Source: Chryseobacterium paludis
GTDB taxonomy: Bacteria > Bacteroidota > Bacteroidia > Flavobacteriales > Weeksellaceae
Assembly: GCF_025403485.1 (NCBI RefSeq)
Contig: NZ_CP099966.1
Coordinates: 124,001-188,000, forward strand
Direction: 5' to 3'
Length of the DNA stretch: 64,000 nucleotides
The notes under the pieces were generated by a model, which was not told the DNA's origin, ran no database searches, and was given only the letters and a program-made list of their open reading frames with translations. The position numbers and the translations under genes were made by a program. Each line of letters starts with the position of its first letter. Positions within the stretch are counted from its first letter, which is position 1. Shown here piece after piece: positions 56,769-64,000 of the stretch.

Positions 56769-57251
56769 ATGGCAAAGAGGCAAATATTTTATAGTTTTCA
56801 TTATGACAATGATGTGTTCAGGGTTCAATTGATCCGTAATATTGGTGCCCTAGAGGGAAATGAACCAGTTTCGCCTAATGAATGGGAAACAGTGAAAAGA
56901 GGGGGCGAGGCATCCATAAAAAAATGGATCGATGATAATTTGAAATATAAAAGTTGTGTGGTAGTTCTGGTTGGATCGGATACTGCGAATCGCAAATGGG
57001 TGAAATACGAAATTGAAAAGGCCTGGAATGATGGAAAGCCCGTACTAGGGATATATATTCATAATTTAAAATGTCCCCGAAATGGAACCTGCAGCCAAGG
57101 TGCCAATCCTTTTGATAGCTTGACCCTAAGTGGTAGTGGAAAGAAGCTGTCTAGTATAGTTAAGTGTTATAATCCTGCTGCAAACAATGCTTATTCGGAT
57201 ATTGCTAATAATCTTGAAAAGTGGATTGAAGAAGCCATATCTAGCAGGTAA
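56769..57251 (+). CDS. thsB: TIR-like protein of DUF1863 type (ThsB-like)
   Basis: A 160-residue protein of the MTH538/DUF1863 TIR-like family, typical of ThsB. It has RQIFYSFHYDNDVFRVQLIRNIGALEG, then WETVKRGGEASIKKWIDDNLKYKSCVVVLVG, and KWVKYEIEKAW with E81 at the catalytic position. In characterised Thoeris systems ThsB senses infection and makes the activating cyclic ADP-ribose isomer. It starts two bases after thsA and ends the operon. Confidence 0.88.
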   Translation: MAKRQIFYSFHYDNDVFRVQLIRNIGALEGNEPVSPNEWETVKRGGEASIKKWIDDNLKYKSCVVVLVGSDTANRKWVKYEIEKAWNDGKPVLGIYIHNLKCPRNGTCSQGANPFDSLTLSGSGKKLSSIVKCYNPAANNAYSDIANNLEKWIEEAISSR

Positions 57252-57272
57252 ATTTTAGCTATAAACTTCATA

Positions 57273-57311
57273 AGCCAGGCTTTGCTTCTTTATGAAAAGC
57301 AAAACCTGGTT
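57273..57311. terminator. bidirectional terminator between the TIR operon and mobC
   Basis: A 15-bp inverted repeat (57273-57287 and 57297-57311) with two G-T pairs and a 9-base loop, between convergent genes. It should end the TIR/SIR2 transcript and possibly that of mobC. Confidence 0.75.
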
Positions 57312-57339
57312 ATTTACAGGAATTGGCTTAAGAAAGAAA

Positions 57340-59337
57340 TTATTTCTTGATCAGATGTTGTAGACCGGGATCGTTATTGATCCGTTCTTTTTCTCTTTCA
57401 ATAATGGATACAACATCTAACTTTATTTCCTTGTAATTTTCCTGAATTTCTTTTTTCATGATATCTTCTCTATTCTCATTCAAAAATGATCTGATGTATG
57501 GCATTTTCTGATAGGCTTTTGTTTCAGAAGCAACTTTGTCATTATCAACTACGATCTCCCCATGGAAAATTTTCTGTTCAATGCGCTGATCAAAATTGTC
57601 AGAAACAGCCCCTACGAATATACCTTGGGTTAAGGTAGAAATTTTAGAGGCGGGTATCAAGCTATCAAGCTGTGTTGATATCGATGTTGACGTATCATTC
57701 CTATTGATGGTCATACTCTGGCGCTTCTGTAAAACTTTCCCAAACCGCTCTGATAAGTTTTTGGCGGTTTCGCCAACTACCTGGCCACTAAAGATATTAC
57801 CCACTGTATTTTGTATCACTTTACTTTCTTTATCACCGTAGTCCCTAGTGAGCTGGGAAAAATCCTGAAATCCAAGGCAAACAGCAACCTTATTGCTACG
57901 GGCCGTTGCAATAAGGTTATCCAATCCACGAAAATATATCGTTGGTAGTTCATCAATGATTACAGAGCTTTTTAATTGCCCTTTTTTATTTATCAGTTTT
58001 ACAATGCGTGAGTTGTAGAGCCCGAGAGCGGCAGAATAAATGTTCTGACGGTCGGGATTATTGCCCACGCAAAGGATCTTGGGTTCTTCAGGGTTGTTAA
58101 TATCCAAAGAAAAATCATCGCCTGTCATAACCCAATAAAGTTGGGGAGAGATCATTCTTGATAAAGGAATCTTCGCGGAAGCGATCTGTCCCTGAAGCTG
58201 ATCTTGGGCGCCACTCTGCCAAGCATCCATAAAGGGAGAAAGGTAATTTTCAAGCTCAGGGTAAGAAGTTAAAATAGTAAACACATCGGAGTACTTTTTA
58301 TTTAGCAATTCTATCGCGTGGGGAAATGTACAATATTTGCCATTTTCGTAGATTTTTAGAAACCAGATAATGGCCGCCAGTAAGATAATTGGTGACTCAA
58401 CAAAAAAATCGCCCTGCTTCTGAATCCAGCTACGGTTAAGATTGAGCATGATGGTATAAGCAGCTTCATAGGCGTCTGATATATCTGTCATAAAAGAAGG
58501 GTTTAGTGGATTACAGCGATGGCTTCGATGAGGGTCATCAAAGTTGATGACATAGAATTTGGGTTTTACCTTGTATTTGTCAGCATGTTTTAGAAGATGA
58601 TTATATGCTATGGTAGAAAGGTCATCGAATTTGAAGTCATATATATACATCGAAAATCCCTTTTCAATATGTTGCTTAATATAGTTGTTAACAATGGCAT
58701 ATGATTTTCCTGAGCCAGGAGTTCCCAGTACAATGGTGGCCCTGAAGGGGTTTACGACATTTATCCATCCGTTGTTCCATTGACCTTTGTAATAAAATTT
58801 GGTTGGAAGGTTAACGGAGTATTCATTTTGCATCAATTGGGTTTCCTGCTGGAAACTCTCATTTTCATTATTGAAAACATCATCCATCAGGCGGTTCCGA
58901 AGTAAACGGCTCATCCATAGCCCTGCAACCATTAGGGCAATGTAGCCTACTGAGGTGGTCAGAATGTATAGTAATGTAGCCAGCGCCGTAGAGAGATTCA
59001 GCAAAGGGGTATTTAGAAAAAAGCACACCAGACCAATCATTAAGACCAGAGAGATCTTTGACCAGGTGATCTTTTCATTTTTTACTCCTTTGGTTCCTAA
59101 GCAACTAAGAGCAAGCAATACCAGAGCAAATGCTTTAGTATAGAATGGAGCCAGAAACAATCCGGCGGTTCTGTTAAAATTAATAAGTATCCTTCCTATG
59201 ACTTCCAATGTCCATTCCCGCTGAGCGAAAAACTCGTAGCAAAACCAGTAAAAGTGCATGAGTACCAAAAGGATACTTACTGCTCGCATAAATGCCATAA
59301 TCTTGGCTAATCCTCTTAAATCATCTTCTCCTTGCAT
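57340..59337 (-). CDS. mobC: conjugative coupling protein MobC (VirD4/TraG-like ATPase)
   Basis: A 665-residue type IV coupling protein. The N-terminal LMHFYWFCYEFF contains the YWFCY motif typical of Bacteroidota MobC. Several hydrophobic helices follow (about 45-165). The ATPase has VLGTPGSGKSYAIVN as Walker A and SVIIDELPTIYF as Walker B, with CLGFQDFSQL further on. It brings the relaxosome to the mating channel. Oriented with mobB and mobA, separated from them by the 59626 gene on the other strand. Confidence 0.93.
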   Translation of the reverse strand: MQGEDDLRGLAKIMAFMRAVSILLVLMHFYWFCYEFFAQREWTLEVIGRILINFNRTAGLFLAPFYTKAFALVLLALSCLGTKGVKNEKITWSKISLVLMIGLVCFFLNTPLLNLSTALATLLYILTTSVGYIALMVAGLWMSRLLRNRLMDDVFNNENESFQQETQLMQNEYSVNLPTKFYYKGQWNNGWINVVNPFRATIVLGTPGSGKSYAIVNNYIKQHIEKGFSMYIYDFKFDDLSTIAYNHLLKHADKYKVKPKFYVINFDDPHRSHRCNPLNPSFMTDISDAYEAAYTIMLNLNRSWIQKQGDFFVESPIILLAAIIWFLKIYENGKYCTFPHAIELLNKKYSDVFTILTSYPELENYLSPFMDAWQSGAQDQLQGQIASAKIPLSRMISPQLYWVMTGDDFSLDINNPEEPKILCVGNNPDRQNIYSAALGLYNSRIVKLINKKGQLKSSVIIDELPTIYFRGLDNLIATARSNKVAVCLGFQDFSQLTRDYGDKESKVIQNTVGNIFSGQVVGETAKNLSERFGKVLQKRQSMTINRNDTSTSISTQLDSLIPASKISTLTQGIFVGAVSDNFDQRIEQKIFHGEIVVDNDKVASETKAYQKMPYIRSFLNENREDIMKKEIQENYKEIKLDVVSIIEREKERINNDPGLQHLIKK

Positions 59338-59625
59338 AATCTATAAAATTGTGTGTTAGAGATCAATGTAAGGCCTTCACTTAGAGTGATAGAAAATACG
59401 GTATGGATGGCTTTCAGAGGCTTTATTTGTCCATCAGTATAAAGTGAAATTTTTTTGAAGGATTTTATTGCTTAAAAAATCGGTGATAGGTTATCAAACT
59501 TTATTATTGCTAAACTTTAAAAGTAATTTGGACTCCCAAAAAAATATTTTTTAAATTTATTGTTCATAAGAATCATTTTCTTATCTCATTTGTTTGATTA
59601 ATCAAGATTAAAAAAAAGGAATGTT

Positions 59626-60183
59626 ATGGATTGGAATAATCCCGATGCTTTCCCTGGAGAAAGCGAGGAGGAATATAGCACTCGGAAAAGAAATGAAAGT
59701 CAATCAGCCACAGGATTGATGTTTGGGGTCTTAGGTATTTTTATTTCTGTTATAAAAATAGCAGTCATTTTTGGGGTGTTCTTTTATGCCGGATTTTTAC
59801 TGTCACAAAGATTATGGGGTAAGGAAACCACTAATCTTAAAATTTGGCTTTTTTCTATAGTATTTACGTATCTTATCTTCTGCATCATTTATTTTTTTAA
59901 AGGTACTATCATTGGGTTACGAGAAAAAAACCGAAAGTTGTGGATGCTTCCATGGACAATCTGCGTGTTATTATGCTGTATTACTCCTGCATTTATAGTA
60001 AAATCATTGATATCTGGTATGTTTAGCCCGACAGAAAGGCTTGGTGTATTGTGCATTGTGCTTAGCTGGGGTGCTTTTGTGCTTTTTTCATTATACATCT
60101 ATGGCTTATATCAATTCAAAACACCAACTGCACCAAAGATTTTGTACTGGAGCTATGCTTTAGGGCTAAAAATATCTTCATAA
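59626..60183 (+). CDS. multi-pass membrane hypothetical protein
   Basis: A 185-residue protein with four hydrophobic helices (about 32-65, 78-105, 110-132, 143-165) after a charged N-terminus with DAFPGESEEEYSTRKRNES. No family recognised. It is divergent from mobC and convergent with mobB, interrupting the mob genes. It may be cargo or an entry-exclusion type protein; that is speculation. Confidence 0.6.
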   Translation: MDWNNPDAFPGESEEEYSTRKRNESQSATGLMFGVLGIFISVIKIAVIFGVFFYAGFLLSQRLWGKETTNLKIWLFSIVFTYLIFCIIYFFKGTIIGLREKNRKLWMLPWTICVLLCCITPAFIVKSLISGMFSPTERLGVLCIVLSWGAFVLFSLYIYGLYQFKTPTAPKILYWSYALGLKISS

Positions 60184-60210
60184 TTTAGAGTTGATAATTA
60201 AGTATAAATA

Positions 60211-61518
60211 TTATTGATTCCTCTTACGCTTCCTTTTTTTCTTCTTCATCATGTTGTCAAAATCATTTTCCGAGTAATTTTCTTGCTGTACTTCTGGCAA
60301 TAATCCCCCTATAATTTCTATAAAACCGTGTTCGCTTTCCAAAAATGTAGGCTCCGTTCTATCTAAGAAGTCAAATAAACTATTGGAATTTGTTGATGAA
60401 GCAGGAGTTTCTAATGCCATATGATTGAATGGTGCATTCTTTTCTTGTGTGATACTGAAATTAGGTCTATGGTCATCTTTCCACCGATCATTAAAGATGT
60501 TGGCTGAAAATTCTTTTCCTAATTGGGAGCCATTCCAAACCGTTTTAGAATGATGATCTATGAATGTAACCCCATAAATTGTTCCGTCATCATTATGGCG
60601 AATTACCGTATTAATACCCCTTGAAGCAAGCGCTTTCTTAAAATCCTGTTCATTATCTGTAGATTTCAATGCGGTAGCAATATTTTCTCTGATAAAGTGC
60701 TTTGCTTTACTTTCCTTCAAAACACCCTTGCACTTAGTAAAATGTTTATTCTGCGCCTCATATCCTGCACCTTTCCCAAAGAGGGATGCTTTGAATGCAG
60801 GACTGGCTTTTTCTCCACTGGTATTAAGTGCGGAATAAATCAGTCCCTTTTTGGTCTGACCATGCAATTCCCCTTCTATCTTTTCAGCAGTGATGTTGAA
60901 GAGTGAAAGAAGCGCATTGTACTGGCCAAGGGTTTGATATTGGTAATACTGCGGTAAATGCCTGACAATAGAAGCAATTTGACTTTTGATATTTCCTCTT
61001 TTATAGTCAACAGGATGAAACTGTAAACCGCCGTCCTGCTTTTCTTCTTTTCCTATTGCCGGTATTAACCCAAATTGCTTTTCGATATTGCGACACGCTT
61101 TCATGGATCGTACTTTTTCAAATTTATCTGAAATTTTTTTTCCGTCTTCGTCCACACAGACTGATACAATATGAATGTGAGTGCGATCTATATCTGTGTG
61201 CTTAAACACAACAAAAGGCTGCTCTCCATAGCCCATTTCTTGCATGTACTCCTGGGCCATGAGTTTATATTTCTCATCGCTAACGTTATCCCTGGGATCA
61301 GGGTTGAGCGATATATGCAATACCGGCTTTTCAGTGTTACGGTTAGCGATCAAATACGGTTCAAAAGATCGTAACAGATAGGAAACTGTATATGATCCGC
61401 TAGGGGTTTCAAGCATTTTATGGGTTAATAGAACCTGTCCATTTTCCTTATCCACCTTGAGCTGATTGTAAGAAAGAGCCCCGTAAAGGCTATTCCCTCT
61501 ACCTATTTTTGCAATCAT
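60211..61518 (-). CDS. mobB: relaxase MobB (mobilisation nuclease)
   Basis: A 435-residue relaxase that nicks oriT and leads the strand. FKHTDIDRTHIHIVSV has the HUH-type metal site (H107, H114, H116), and Y12 and Y17 in the N-terminal SLYGALSYNQ are candidate nucleophiles. Typical of Bacteroidota MobP-like relaxases. The C-terminal 60 residues are proline- and lysine-rich, ending KKKKRKRKRNQ. One base separates it from mobA, so the pair is an operon. Confidence 0.9.
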   Translation of the reverse strand: MIAKIGRGNSLYGALSYNQLKVDKENGQVLLTHKMLETPSGSYTVSYLLRSFEPYLIANRNTEKPVLHISLNPDPRDNVSDEKYKLMAQEYMQEMGYGEQPFVVFKHTDIDRTHIHIVSVCVDEDGKKISDKFEKVRSMKACRNIEKQFGLIPAIGKEEKQDGGLQFHPVDYKRGNIKSQIASIVRHLPQYYQYQTLGQYNALLSLFNITAEKIEGELHGQTKKGLIYSALNTSGEKASPAFKASLFGKGAGYEAQNKHFTKCKGVLKESKAKHFIRENIATALKSTDNEQDFKKALASRGINTVIRHNDDGTIYGVTFIDHHSKTVWNGSQLGKEFSANIFNDRWKDDHRPNFSITQEKNAPFNHMALETPASSTNSNSLFDFLDRTEPTFLESEHGFIEIIGGLLPEVQQENYSENDFDNMMKKKKRKRKRNQ

Positions 61519-61519
61519 T

Positions 61520-61957
61520 TTACCCTTCTTTTTTCAAATATTCTGCTTCAAATTCCTCTGTTAGCTGTATTATTTTTTTACATAATGCTGCCATTTCCTT
61601 AGTTTCTTTCTCCAGTTTAAACAGAAATGCCGCTGCTTTTTTCTCTGAAAAATGACGGTATAATATCTTAACTAGCTGGTTGTAGTTAACTCCAACCGAT
61701 CTGAATTGCCCATATAAAGTGGTCAATCGCATATAATAATCCATGGCAGCCTTGTCGATTTTTACAGTCTTAATAGTCTTCTGAAAGATACAGGCGGTAA
61801 TAAAATGAGCCATAACATTCATTCCTGACCTCTCAAAAAGAGATAAGAATTGTGCGTTTTCCTCTGCGGTAAAGCTGATGGAATACCGGAAAACCGCAGG
61901 GCTTTCTTTCGGTTTTCGTCCTCCTTTTTTCTGTTCTTGATTCCTTGTCTTATCCAT
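61520..61957 (-). CDS. mobA: mobilisation accessory protein MobA
   Basis: A 145-residue protein from the ATG at 61957; a longer frame to 62191 is open but its extra 78 residues come from the hairpin-rich region and look non-coding. The N-terminus is basic (DKTRNQEQKKGGRKPKES), followed by a ribbon-helix-helix-like RYSISFTAEENAQFLSLFERSGMNVMAHFITACIF, then a helical bundle. It should bind oriT and assist MobB. Genes are one base apart. Confidence 0.85.
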   Translation of the reverse strand: MDKTRNQEQKKGGRKPKESPAVFRYSISFTAEENAQFLSLFERSGMNVMAHFITACIFQKTIKTVKIDKAAMDYYMRLTTLYGQFRSVGVNYNQLVKILYRHFSEKKAAAFLFKLEKETKEMAALCKKIIQLTEEFEAEYLKKEG

Positions 61958-61974
61958 AACTGTCCATTTTAATT

Positions 61975-62310
61975 TCACAAAAACATCCGACTTCGGAGGA
62001 TGTTTCCAGCCCCCGGCAGGGCAAGTGGTTTTGAGCAGCGGAGAAGGATTCGAGCAGCTCAAAACACAACTTGCTGTTACCGGGTGGTAACAAAATCCGC
62101 CCTTCGGGACGGATTGATTATAGCTGGAAACAACAGCTTGCTGCTGTTTAATTTCGTATTCCAAATACCGGCTTGTTTTAGCATAAACCACTGATAAAAA
62201 TTGTACTACAAAGTAAAACTTTGTTTAAGCAGGTATTGCAATGCGATACCCAGCCAAACACTGCATTTACAGGACAATCACTGCCACATAGAAATAGGTT
62301 GGTACCTATC
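61975..62310. other. candidate oriT: hairpin-rich region upstream of mobA
   Basis: Several structures lie directly upstream of mobA. Hairpin 1: AAACATCC (61981-61988)/GGATGTTT (61998-62005). Hairpin 2: GTTTTGAGC (62028-62036)/GCTCAAAAC (62057-62065), with outer CAAG (62022-62025)/CTTG (62070-62073). Hairpin 3: AATCCG (62094-62099)/CGGATT (62110-62115). Further palindromes are GGTAT-T-GCA-A-TGC-G-ATACC (62232-62250) and ATAGGT-TGGT-ACCTAT (62294-62309). In CTnDOT-like elements oriT is next to mob genes. The nick site cannot be read from sequence alone. Confidence 0.55.
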
Positions 62311-62329
62311 TACATTTCTTTGTCCCTGA

Positions 62330-62717
62330 AAACGGACGTGCAGAGATAGAGATGTTGTTACCTACTTATGTGACTACATCTATATGGATTGATAGATCTA
62401 AGTATATAGAGAAGTAAATAGAAATGTTAGCAGGTAGTTATCGAGGCAAGGAGGTACATATGCCGGTGGAGTTGTACATAGCTTCTTACATAAATACATA
62501 ACTATTACAATAACTGTATAGTTACATAGATCCTTATATAGATGGGTTTATAGGGGAATACTTATATACATAAACAACTGCTTATAGCAATACAAATGCA
62601 ATTGAGTAAGTAAATAAGACTGTACAGAGTTATCTGTATACAGATAGATACACAAAAGTATAGATGCACAGTTATAGAGACCTAAGTAAGCAATTATATA
62701 ACATTAAAAGCAAAAAA
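62330..62717. repeat. TACATA-rich leader upstream of traA
   Basis: Without a gene: stop codons in all frames are frequent. TACATA or close variants (TACATAG, TATAGAT, ATACATAA) occur many times between 62310 and 62690 at irregular spacing, giving an unusually regular purine-poor/TA-rich texture. It separates the divergent mob and tra operons, so it probably carries the tra promoter and may bind TraA (ParA-like) or a partner. Confidence 0.4.
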
Positions 62718-63485
62718 ATGAGAACAAAGCAAAGACCTTTATTCATCGCCTTTTCATCTCAGAAAGGAGGTGTGGGAAAAAGTACTTTTACAACACTGGT
62801 TGCCAGTATACTTCATTATCGTTTGGGCTATAATGTCGCGGTATTTGATGCAGATTTTCCTCAGCACAGTTTGATGAAAATGAAAGAACGCGACCTCAAT
62901 ATGGTCATGGAAAACGAGGTTTTAAAGAAGCTTGCGTACAAGCAGTTTACAACCATTAACAAGAAAGCATATCCTATCATCCAGCATAAAGCAGAAGGGG
63001 TTGTTGAAGCAGCACAAAACTTCTTTGATTCTTCTGCTGTACCTATTGATGCGGTCTTTTTTGACCTTCCTGGAACGGTAAACACTCCTGGTATCCTAAA
63101 GGCACTGGCTGGAATGCATCACATCTTTACCCCAATAACAGCAGACCGATTAGTGATGGAAAGTACGCTGGTTTTTACACAGCTATTGCAGGATGTGATT
63201 ATGAAAAAGGGAGAAACTTCCATTGAAAGTATTAACCTCTTTTGGAATCAGGTTGATGGTAGGGAAAGCACTCCTTTATACAATGTTTATATCCAGGTGA
63301 TTGGAGAACTAGGTCTAAGTCTTATGCGTAGCCAGATCAGAAGCAGTACCCGTTTTCGTAAAGAAAGTGAAGTAGGAGCCAAGGCAGTGTTTCGCAGTAC
63401 ATTAATGCCTGCTGATGAAAGATTGATGAAAACCTGCGGGTTGGATCTCTTCATTAGTGAGTTTTTACAAATTATTCAATTGTAG
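62718..63485 (+). CDS. traA: ParA-family ATPase TraA
   Basis: A 255-residue ATPase from ATG 62718 (an earlier ATG at 62664 adds 18 residues from the repeat-rich leader). The deviant Walker A is SQKGGVGKSTFTTL, followed by VAVFDADFPQHSL (Walker A') and AVFFDLPGTVNTP (Walker B). ParA/MinD family; in Bacteroidota ICEs TraA is the first gene of the transfer operon. Its exact role in transfer is not known. Confidence 0.9.
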   Translation: MRTKQRPLFIAFSSQKGGVGKSTFTTLVASILHYRLGYNVAVFDADFPQHSLMKMKERDLNMVMENEVLKKLAYKQFTTINKKAYPIIQHKAEGVVEAAQNFFDSSAVPIDAVFFDLPGTVNTPGILKALAGMHHIFTPITADRLVMESTLVFTQLLQDVIMKKGETSIESINLFWNQVDGRESTPLYNVYIQVIGELGLSLMRSQIRSSTRFRKESEVGAKAVFRSTLMPADERLMKTCGLDLFISEFLQIIQL

Positions 63486-63490
63486 TTTTT

Positions 63491-63907
63491 ATGGAAAAAG
63501 AAAATTCTAAAAAAGCCGGTCCTGATATCAACGAAGAGCTGATGATGAGTCTTATGGCTGAAGGAGTGAAAAAGGATGGTTTACGGCTTCCCCCTGAGGA
63601 GCCGAAAACTATGGTAGAATCCGTGCAGGAAAAACCTGCGGGCAAGGAGAGAAGCAAATTGAAAAGGCAAATTGACGCTGATTATGAAAGTCTATTTTTC
63701 AAAAAGACTGATACAAATGCTCGTGATGGGAAGACGGTATATATCCAGCCTGATTTTCACGAAAAGCTATCACGTATTGTCCAGGTTATAGGTGAAGATA
63801 AACTAACTATTTACACCTATCTGAACAATGTACTGGAATACCATTTTTTGGAATTTGGGGAGCAGATCACCAAAAGTTTTAATGAGAAATATAAACCTAT
63901 TTTATAG
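63491..63907 (+). CDS. traB: DUF3408 protein (TraB-like)
   Basis: A 138-residue protein. The N-terminal half is charged and probably unstructured. The C-terminal YIQPDFHEKLSRIVQVIGEDKLTIYTYLNNVLEYHFLEFGEQI is the DUF3408 ribbon-helix-helix-like domain found second in Bacteroidota tra operons. It starts 5 bases after traA ends. A ParB-like DNA partner for TraA is plausible. Confidence 0.88.
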   Translation: MEKENSKKAGPDINEELMMSLMAEGVKKDGLRLPPEEPKTMVESVQEKPAGKERSKLKRQIDADYESLFFKKTDTNARDGKTVYIQPDFHEKLSRIVQVIGEDKLTIYTYLNNVLEYHFLEFGEQITKSFNEKYKPIL

Positions 63908-63909
63908 TT

Positions 63910-64000
63910 ATGGAAAGCTTGATACTCATATGCCTGGTGATTGTGATTCTTCTTCTGATACATGATAAAATCTTTCCCAAGAAAACTATAAGTCAGAAAA
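63910..64000 (+). CDS. membrane protein of tra operon (partial, cut by window edge)
   Basis: Thirty residues are visible: MESLILICLVIVILLLIHDKIF and then PKKTISQK. One hydrophobic N-terminal helix. It starts two bases after traB, in the position usually held by a TraC-type gene. The rest of the gene lies beyond 64000. Confidence 0.7.
   Translation, partial: MESLILICLVIVILLLIHDKIFPKKTISQK

Noticed and set aside
61958..62191. N-terminal extension of mobA (78 residues)
   Set aside because: Covers the oriT-like hairpins; cysteine/proline-rich residues without pattern; ATG at 61957 starts the conserved region.
16002..64000. Second copy of the tRNA-Ser end (right attachment site)
   Set aside because: I could not find one in the window; the element must extend beyond 64000.
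1..64000. CRISPR arrays, rRNA genes and insertion sequences
   Set aside because: No regularly spaced repeats, no rRNA-like sequence and no transposase genes were seen.

Overview
The window looks like a Bacteroidota (Flavobacteriia) chromosome, most likely Chryseobacterium or a close relative. Evidence: AT-rich DNA, Bacteroidota-type promoters (TTTG, 19-nt spacer, TANNTTTG), DUF2911 and DUF1203 genes, and a Bacteroidetes-type conjugative transposon. Genus is an inference from gene content; no rRNA is present.

Bases 1 to about 16,000 are ordinary host chromosome: two DinB-family genes, an ABC ATPase/permease pair, a DUF1203 gene, a PEP-mutase/isocitrate-lyase-family gene coupled to an Ada/Ogt DNA-repair fusion, a Crp-like regulator, a DUF2911 protein, an acetyltransferase overlapping a cupin gene, a dienelactone hydrolase, a HAD hydrolase, an HsdR-N-like protein divergent from holA, trxB, and a tRNA-Ser(UGA).

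From the 3' end of tRNA-Ser (16,086) to the right edge lies an integrative and conjugative element (ICE), incomplete because it runs past 64,000. It starts with a tyrosine integrase next to the tRNA. Next comes a minus-strand RHS polymorphic-toxin cassette (coiled-coil protein, DUF5977 protein, RHS protein with a PD-(D/E)xK-like nuclease tip) followed by small immunity-like genes, one of them a remnant. Then come regulators (excisionase-like pair, AraC, RteC, two tandem HTH genes), DUF3945 protein, topoisomerase III, DUF1896 protein and a giant methylase/helicase.

The second accessory block carries a class I terpene synthase beside a membrane hybrid histidine kinase, an intergenic region with interlocked inverted repeats, an XRE regulator, and a tightly packed six-gene TIR/SLOG/SIR2 operon (52,363-57,251). 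That operon holds a Thoeris core (SIR2-SLOG ThsA-like effector plus TIR proteins) enlarged to four TIR proteins and one stand-alone SLOG-like protein. It is the most interesting system here.

The right end is the conjugation module: MobC coupling protein, MobB relaxase, MobA, a structured intergenic region that may hold oriT, and the start of the tra operon (ParA-like TraA, DUF3408 TraB, and a membrane protein cut by the window edge). The integrase and Mob/Tra genes move the element; topB, the helicase and DUF3945 are its usual DNA-processing cargo; RHS and TIR/SIR2 modules are competition and anti-phage cargo. All functions are inferred from motifs read by eye; no database search was run.
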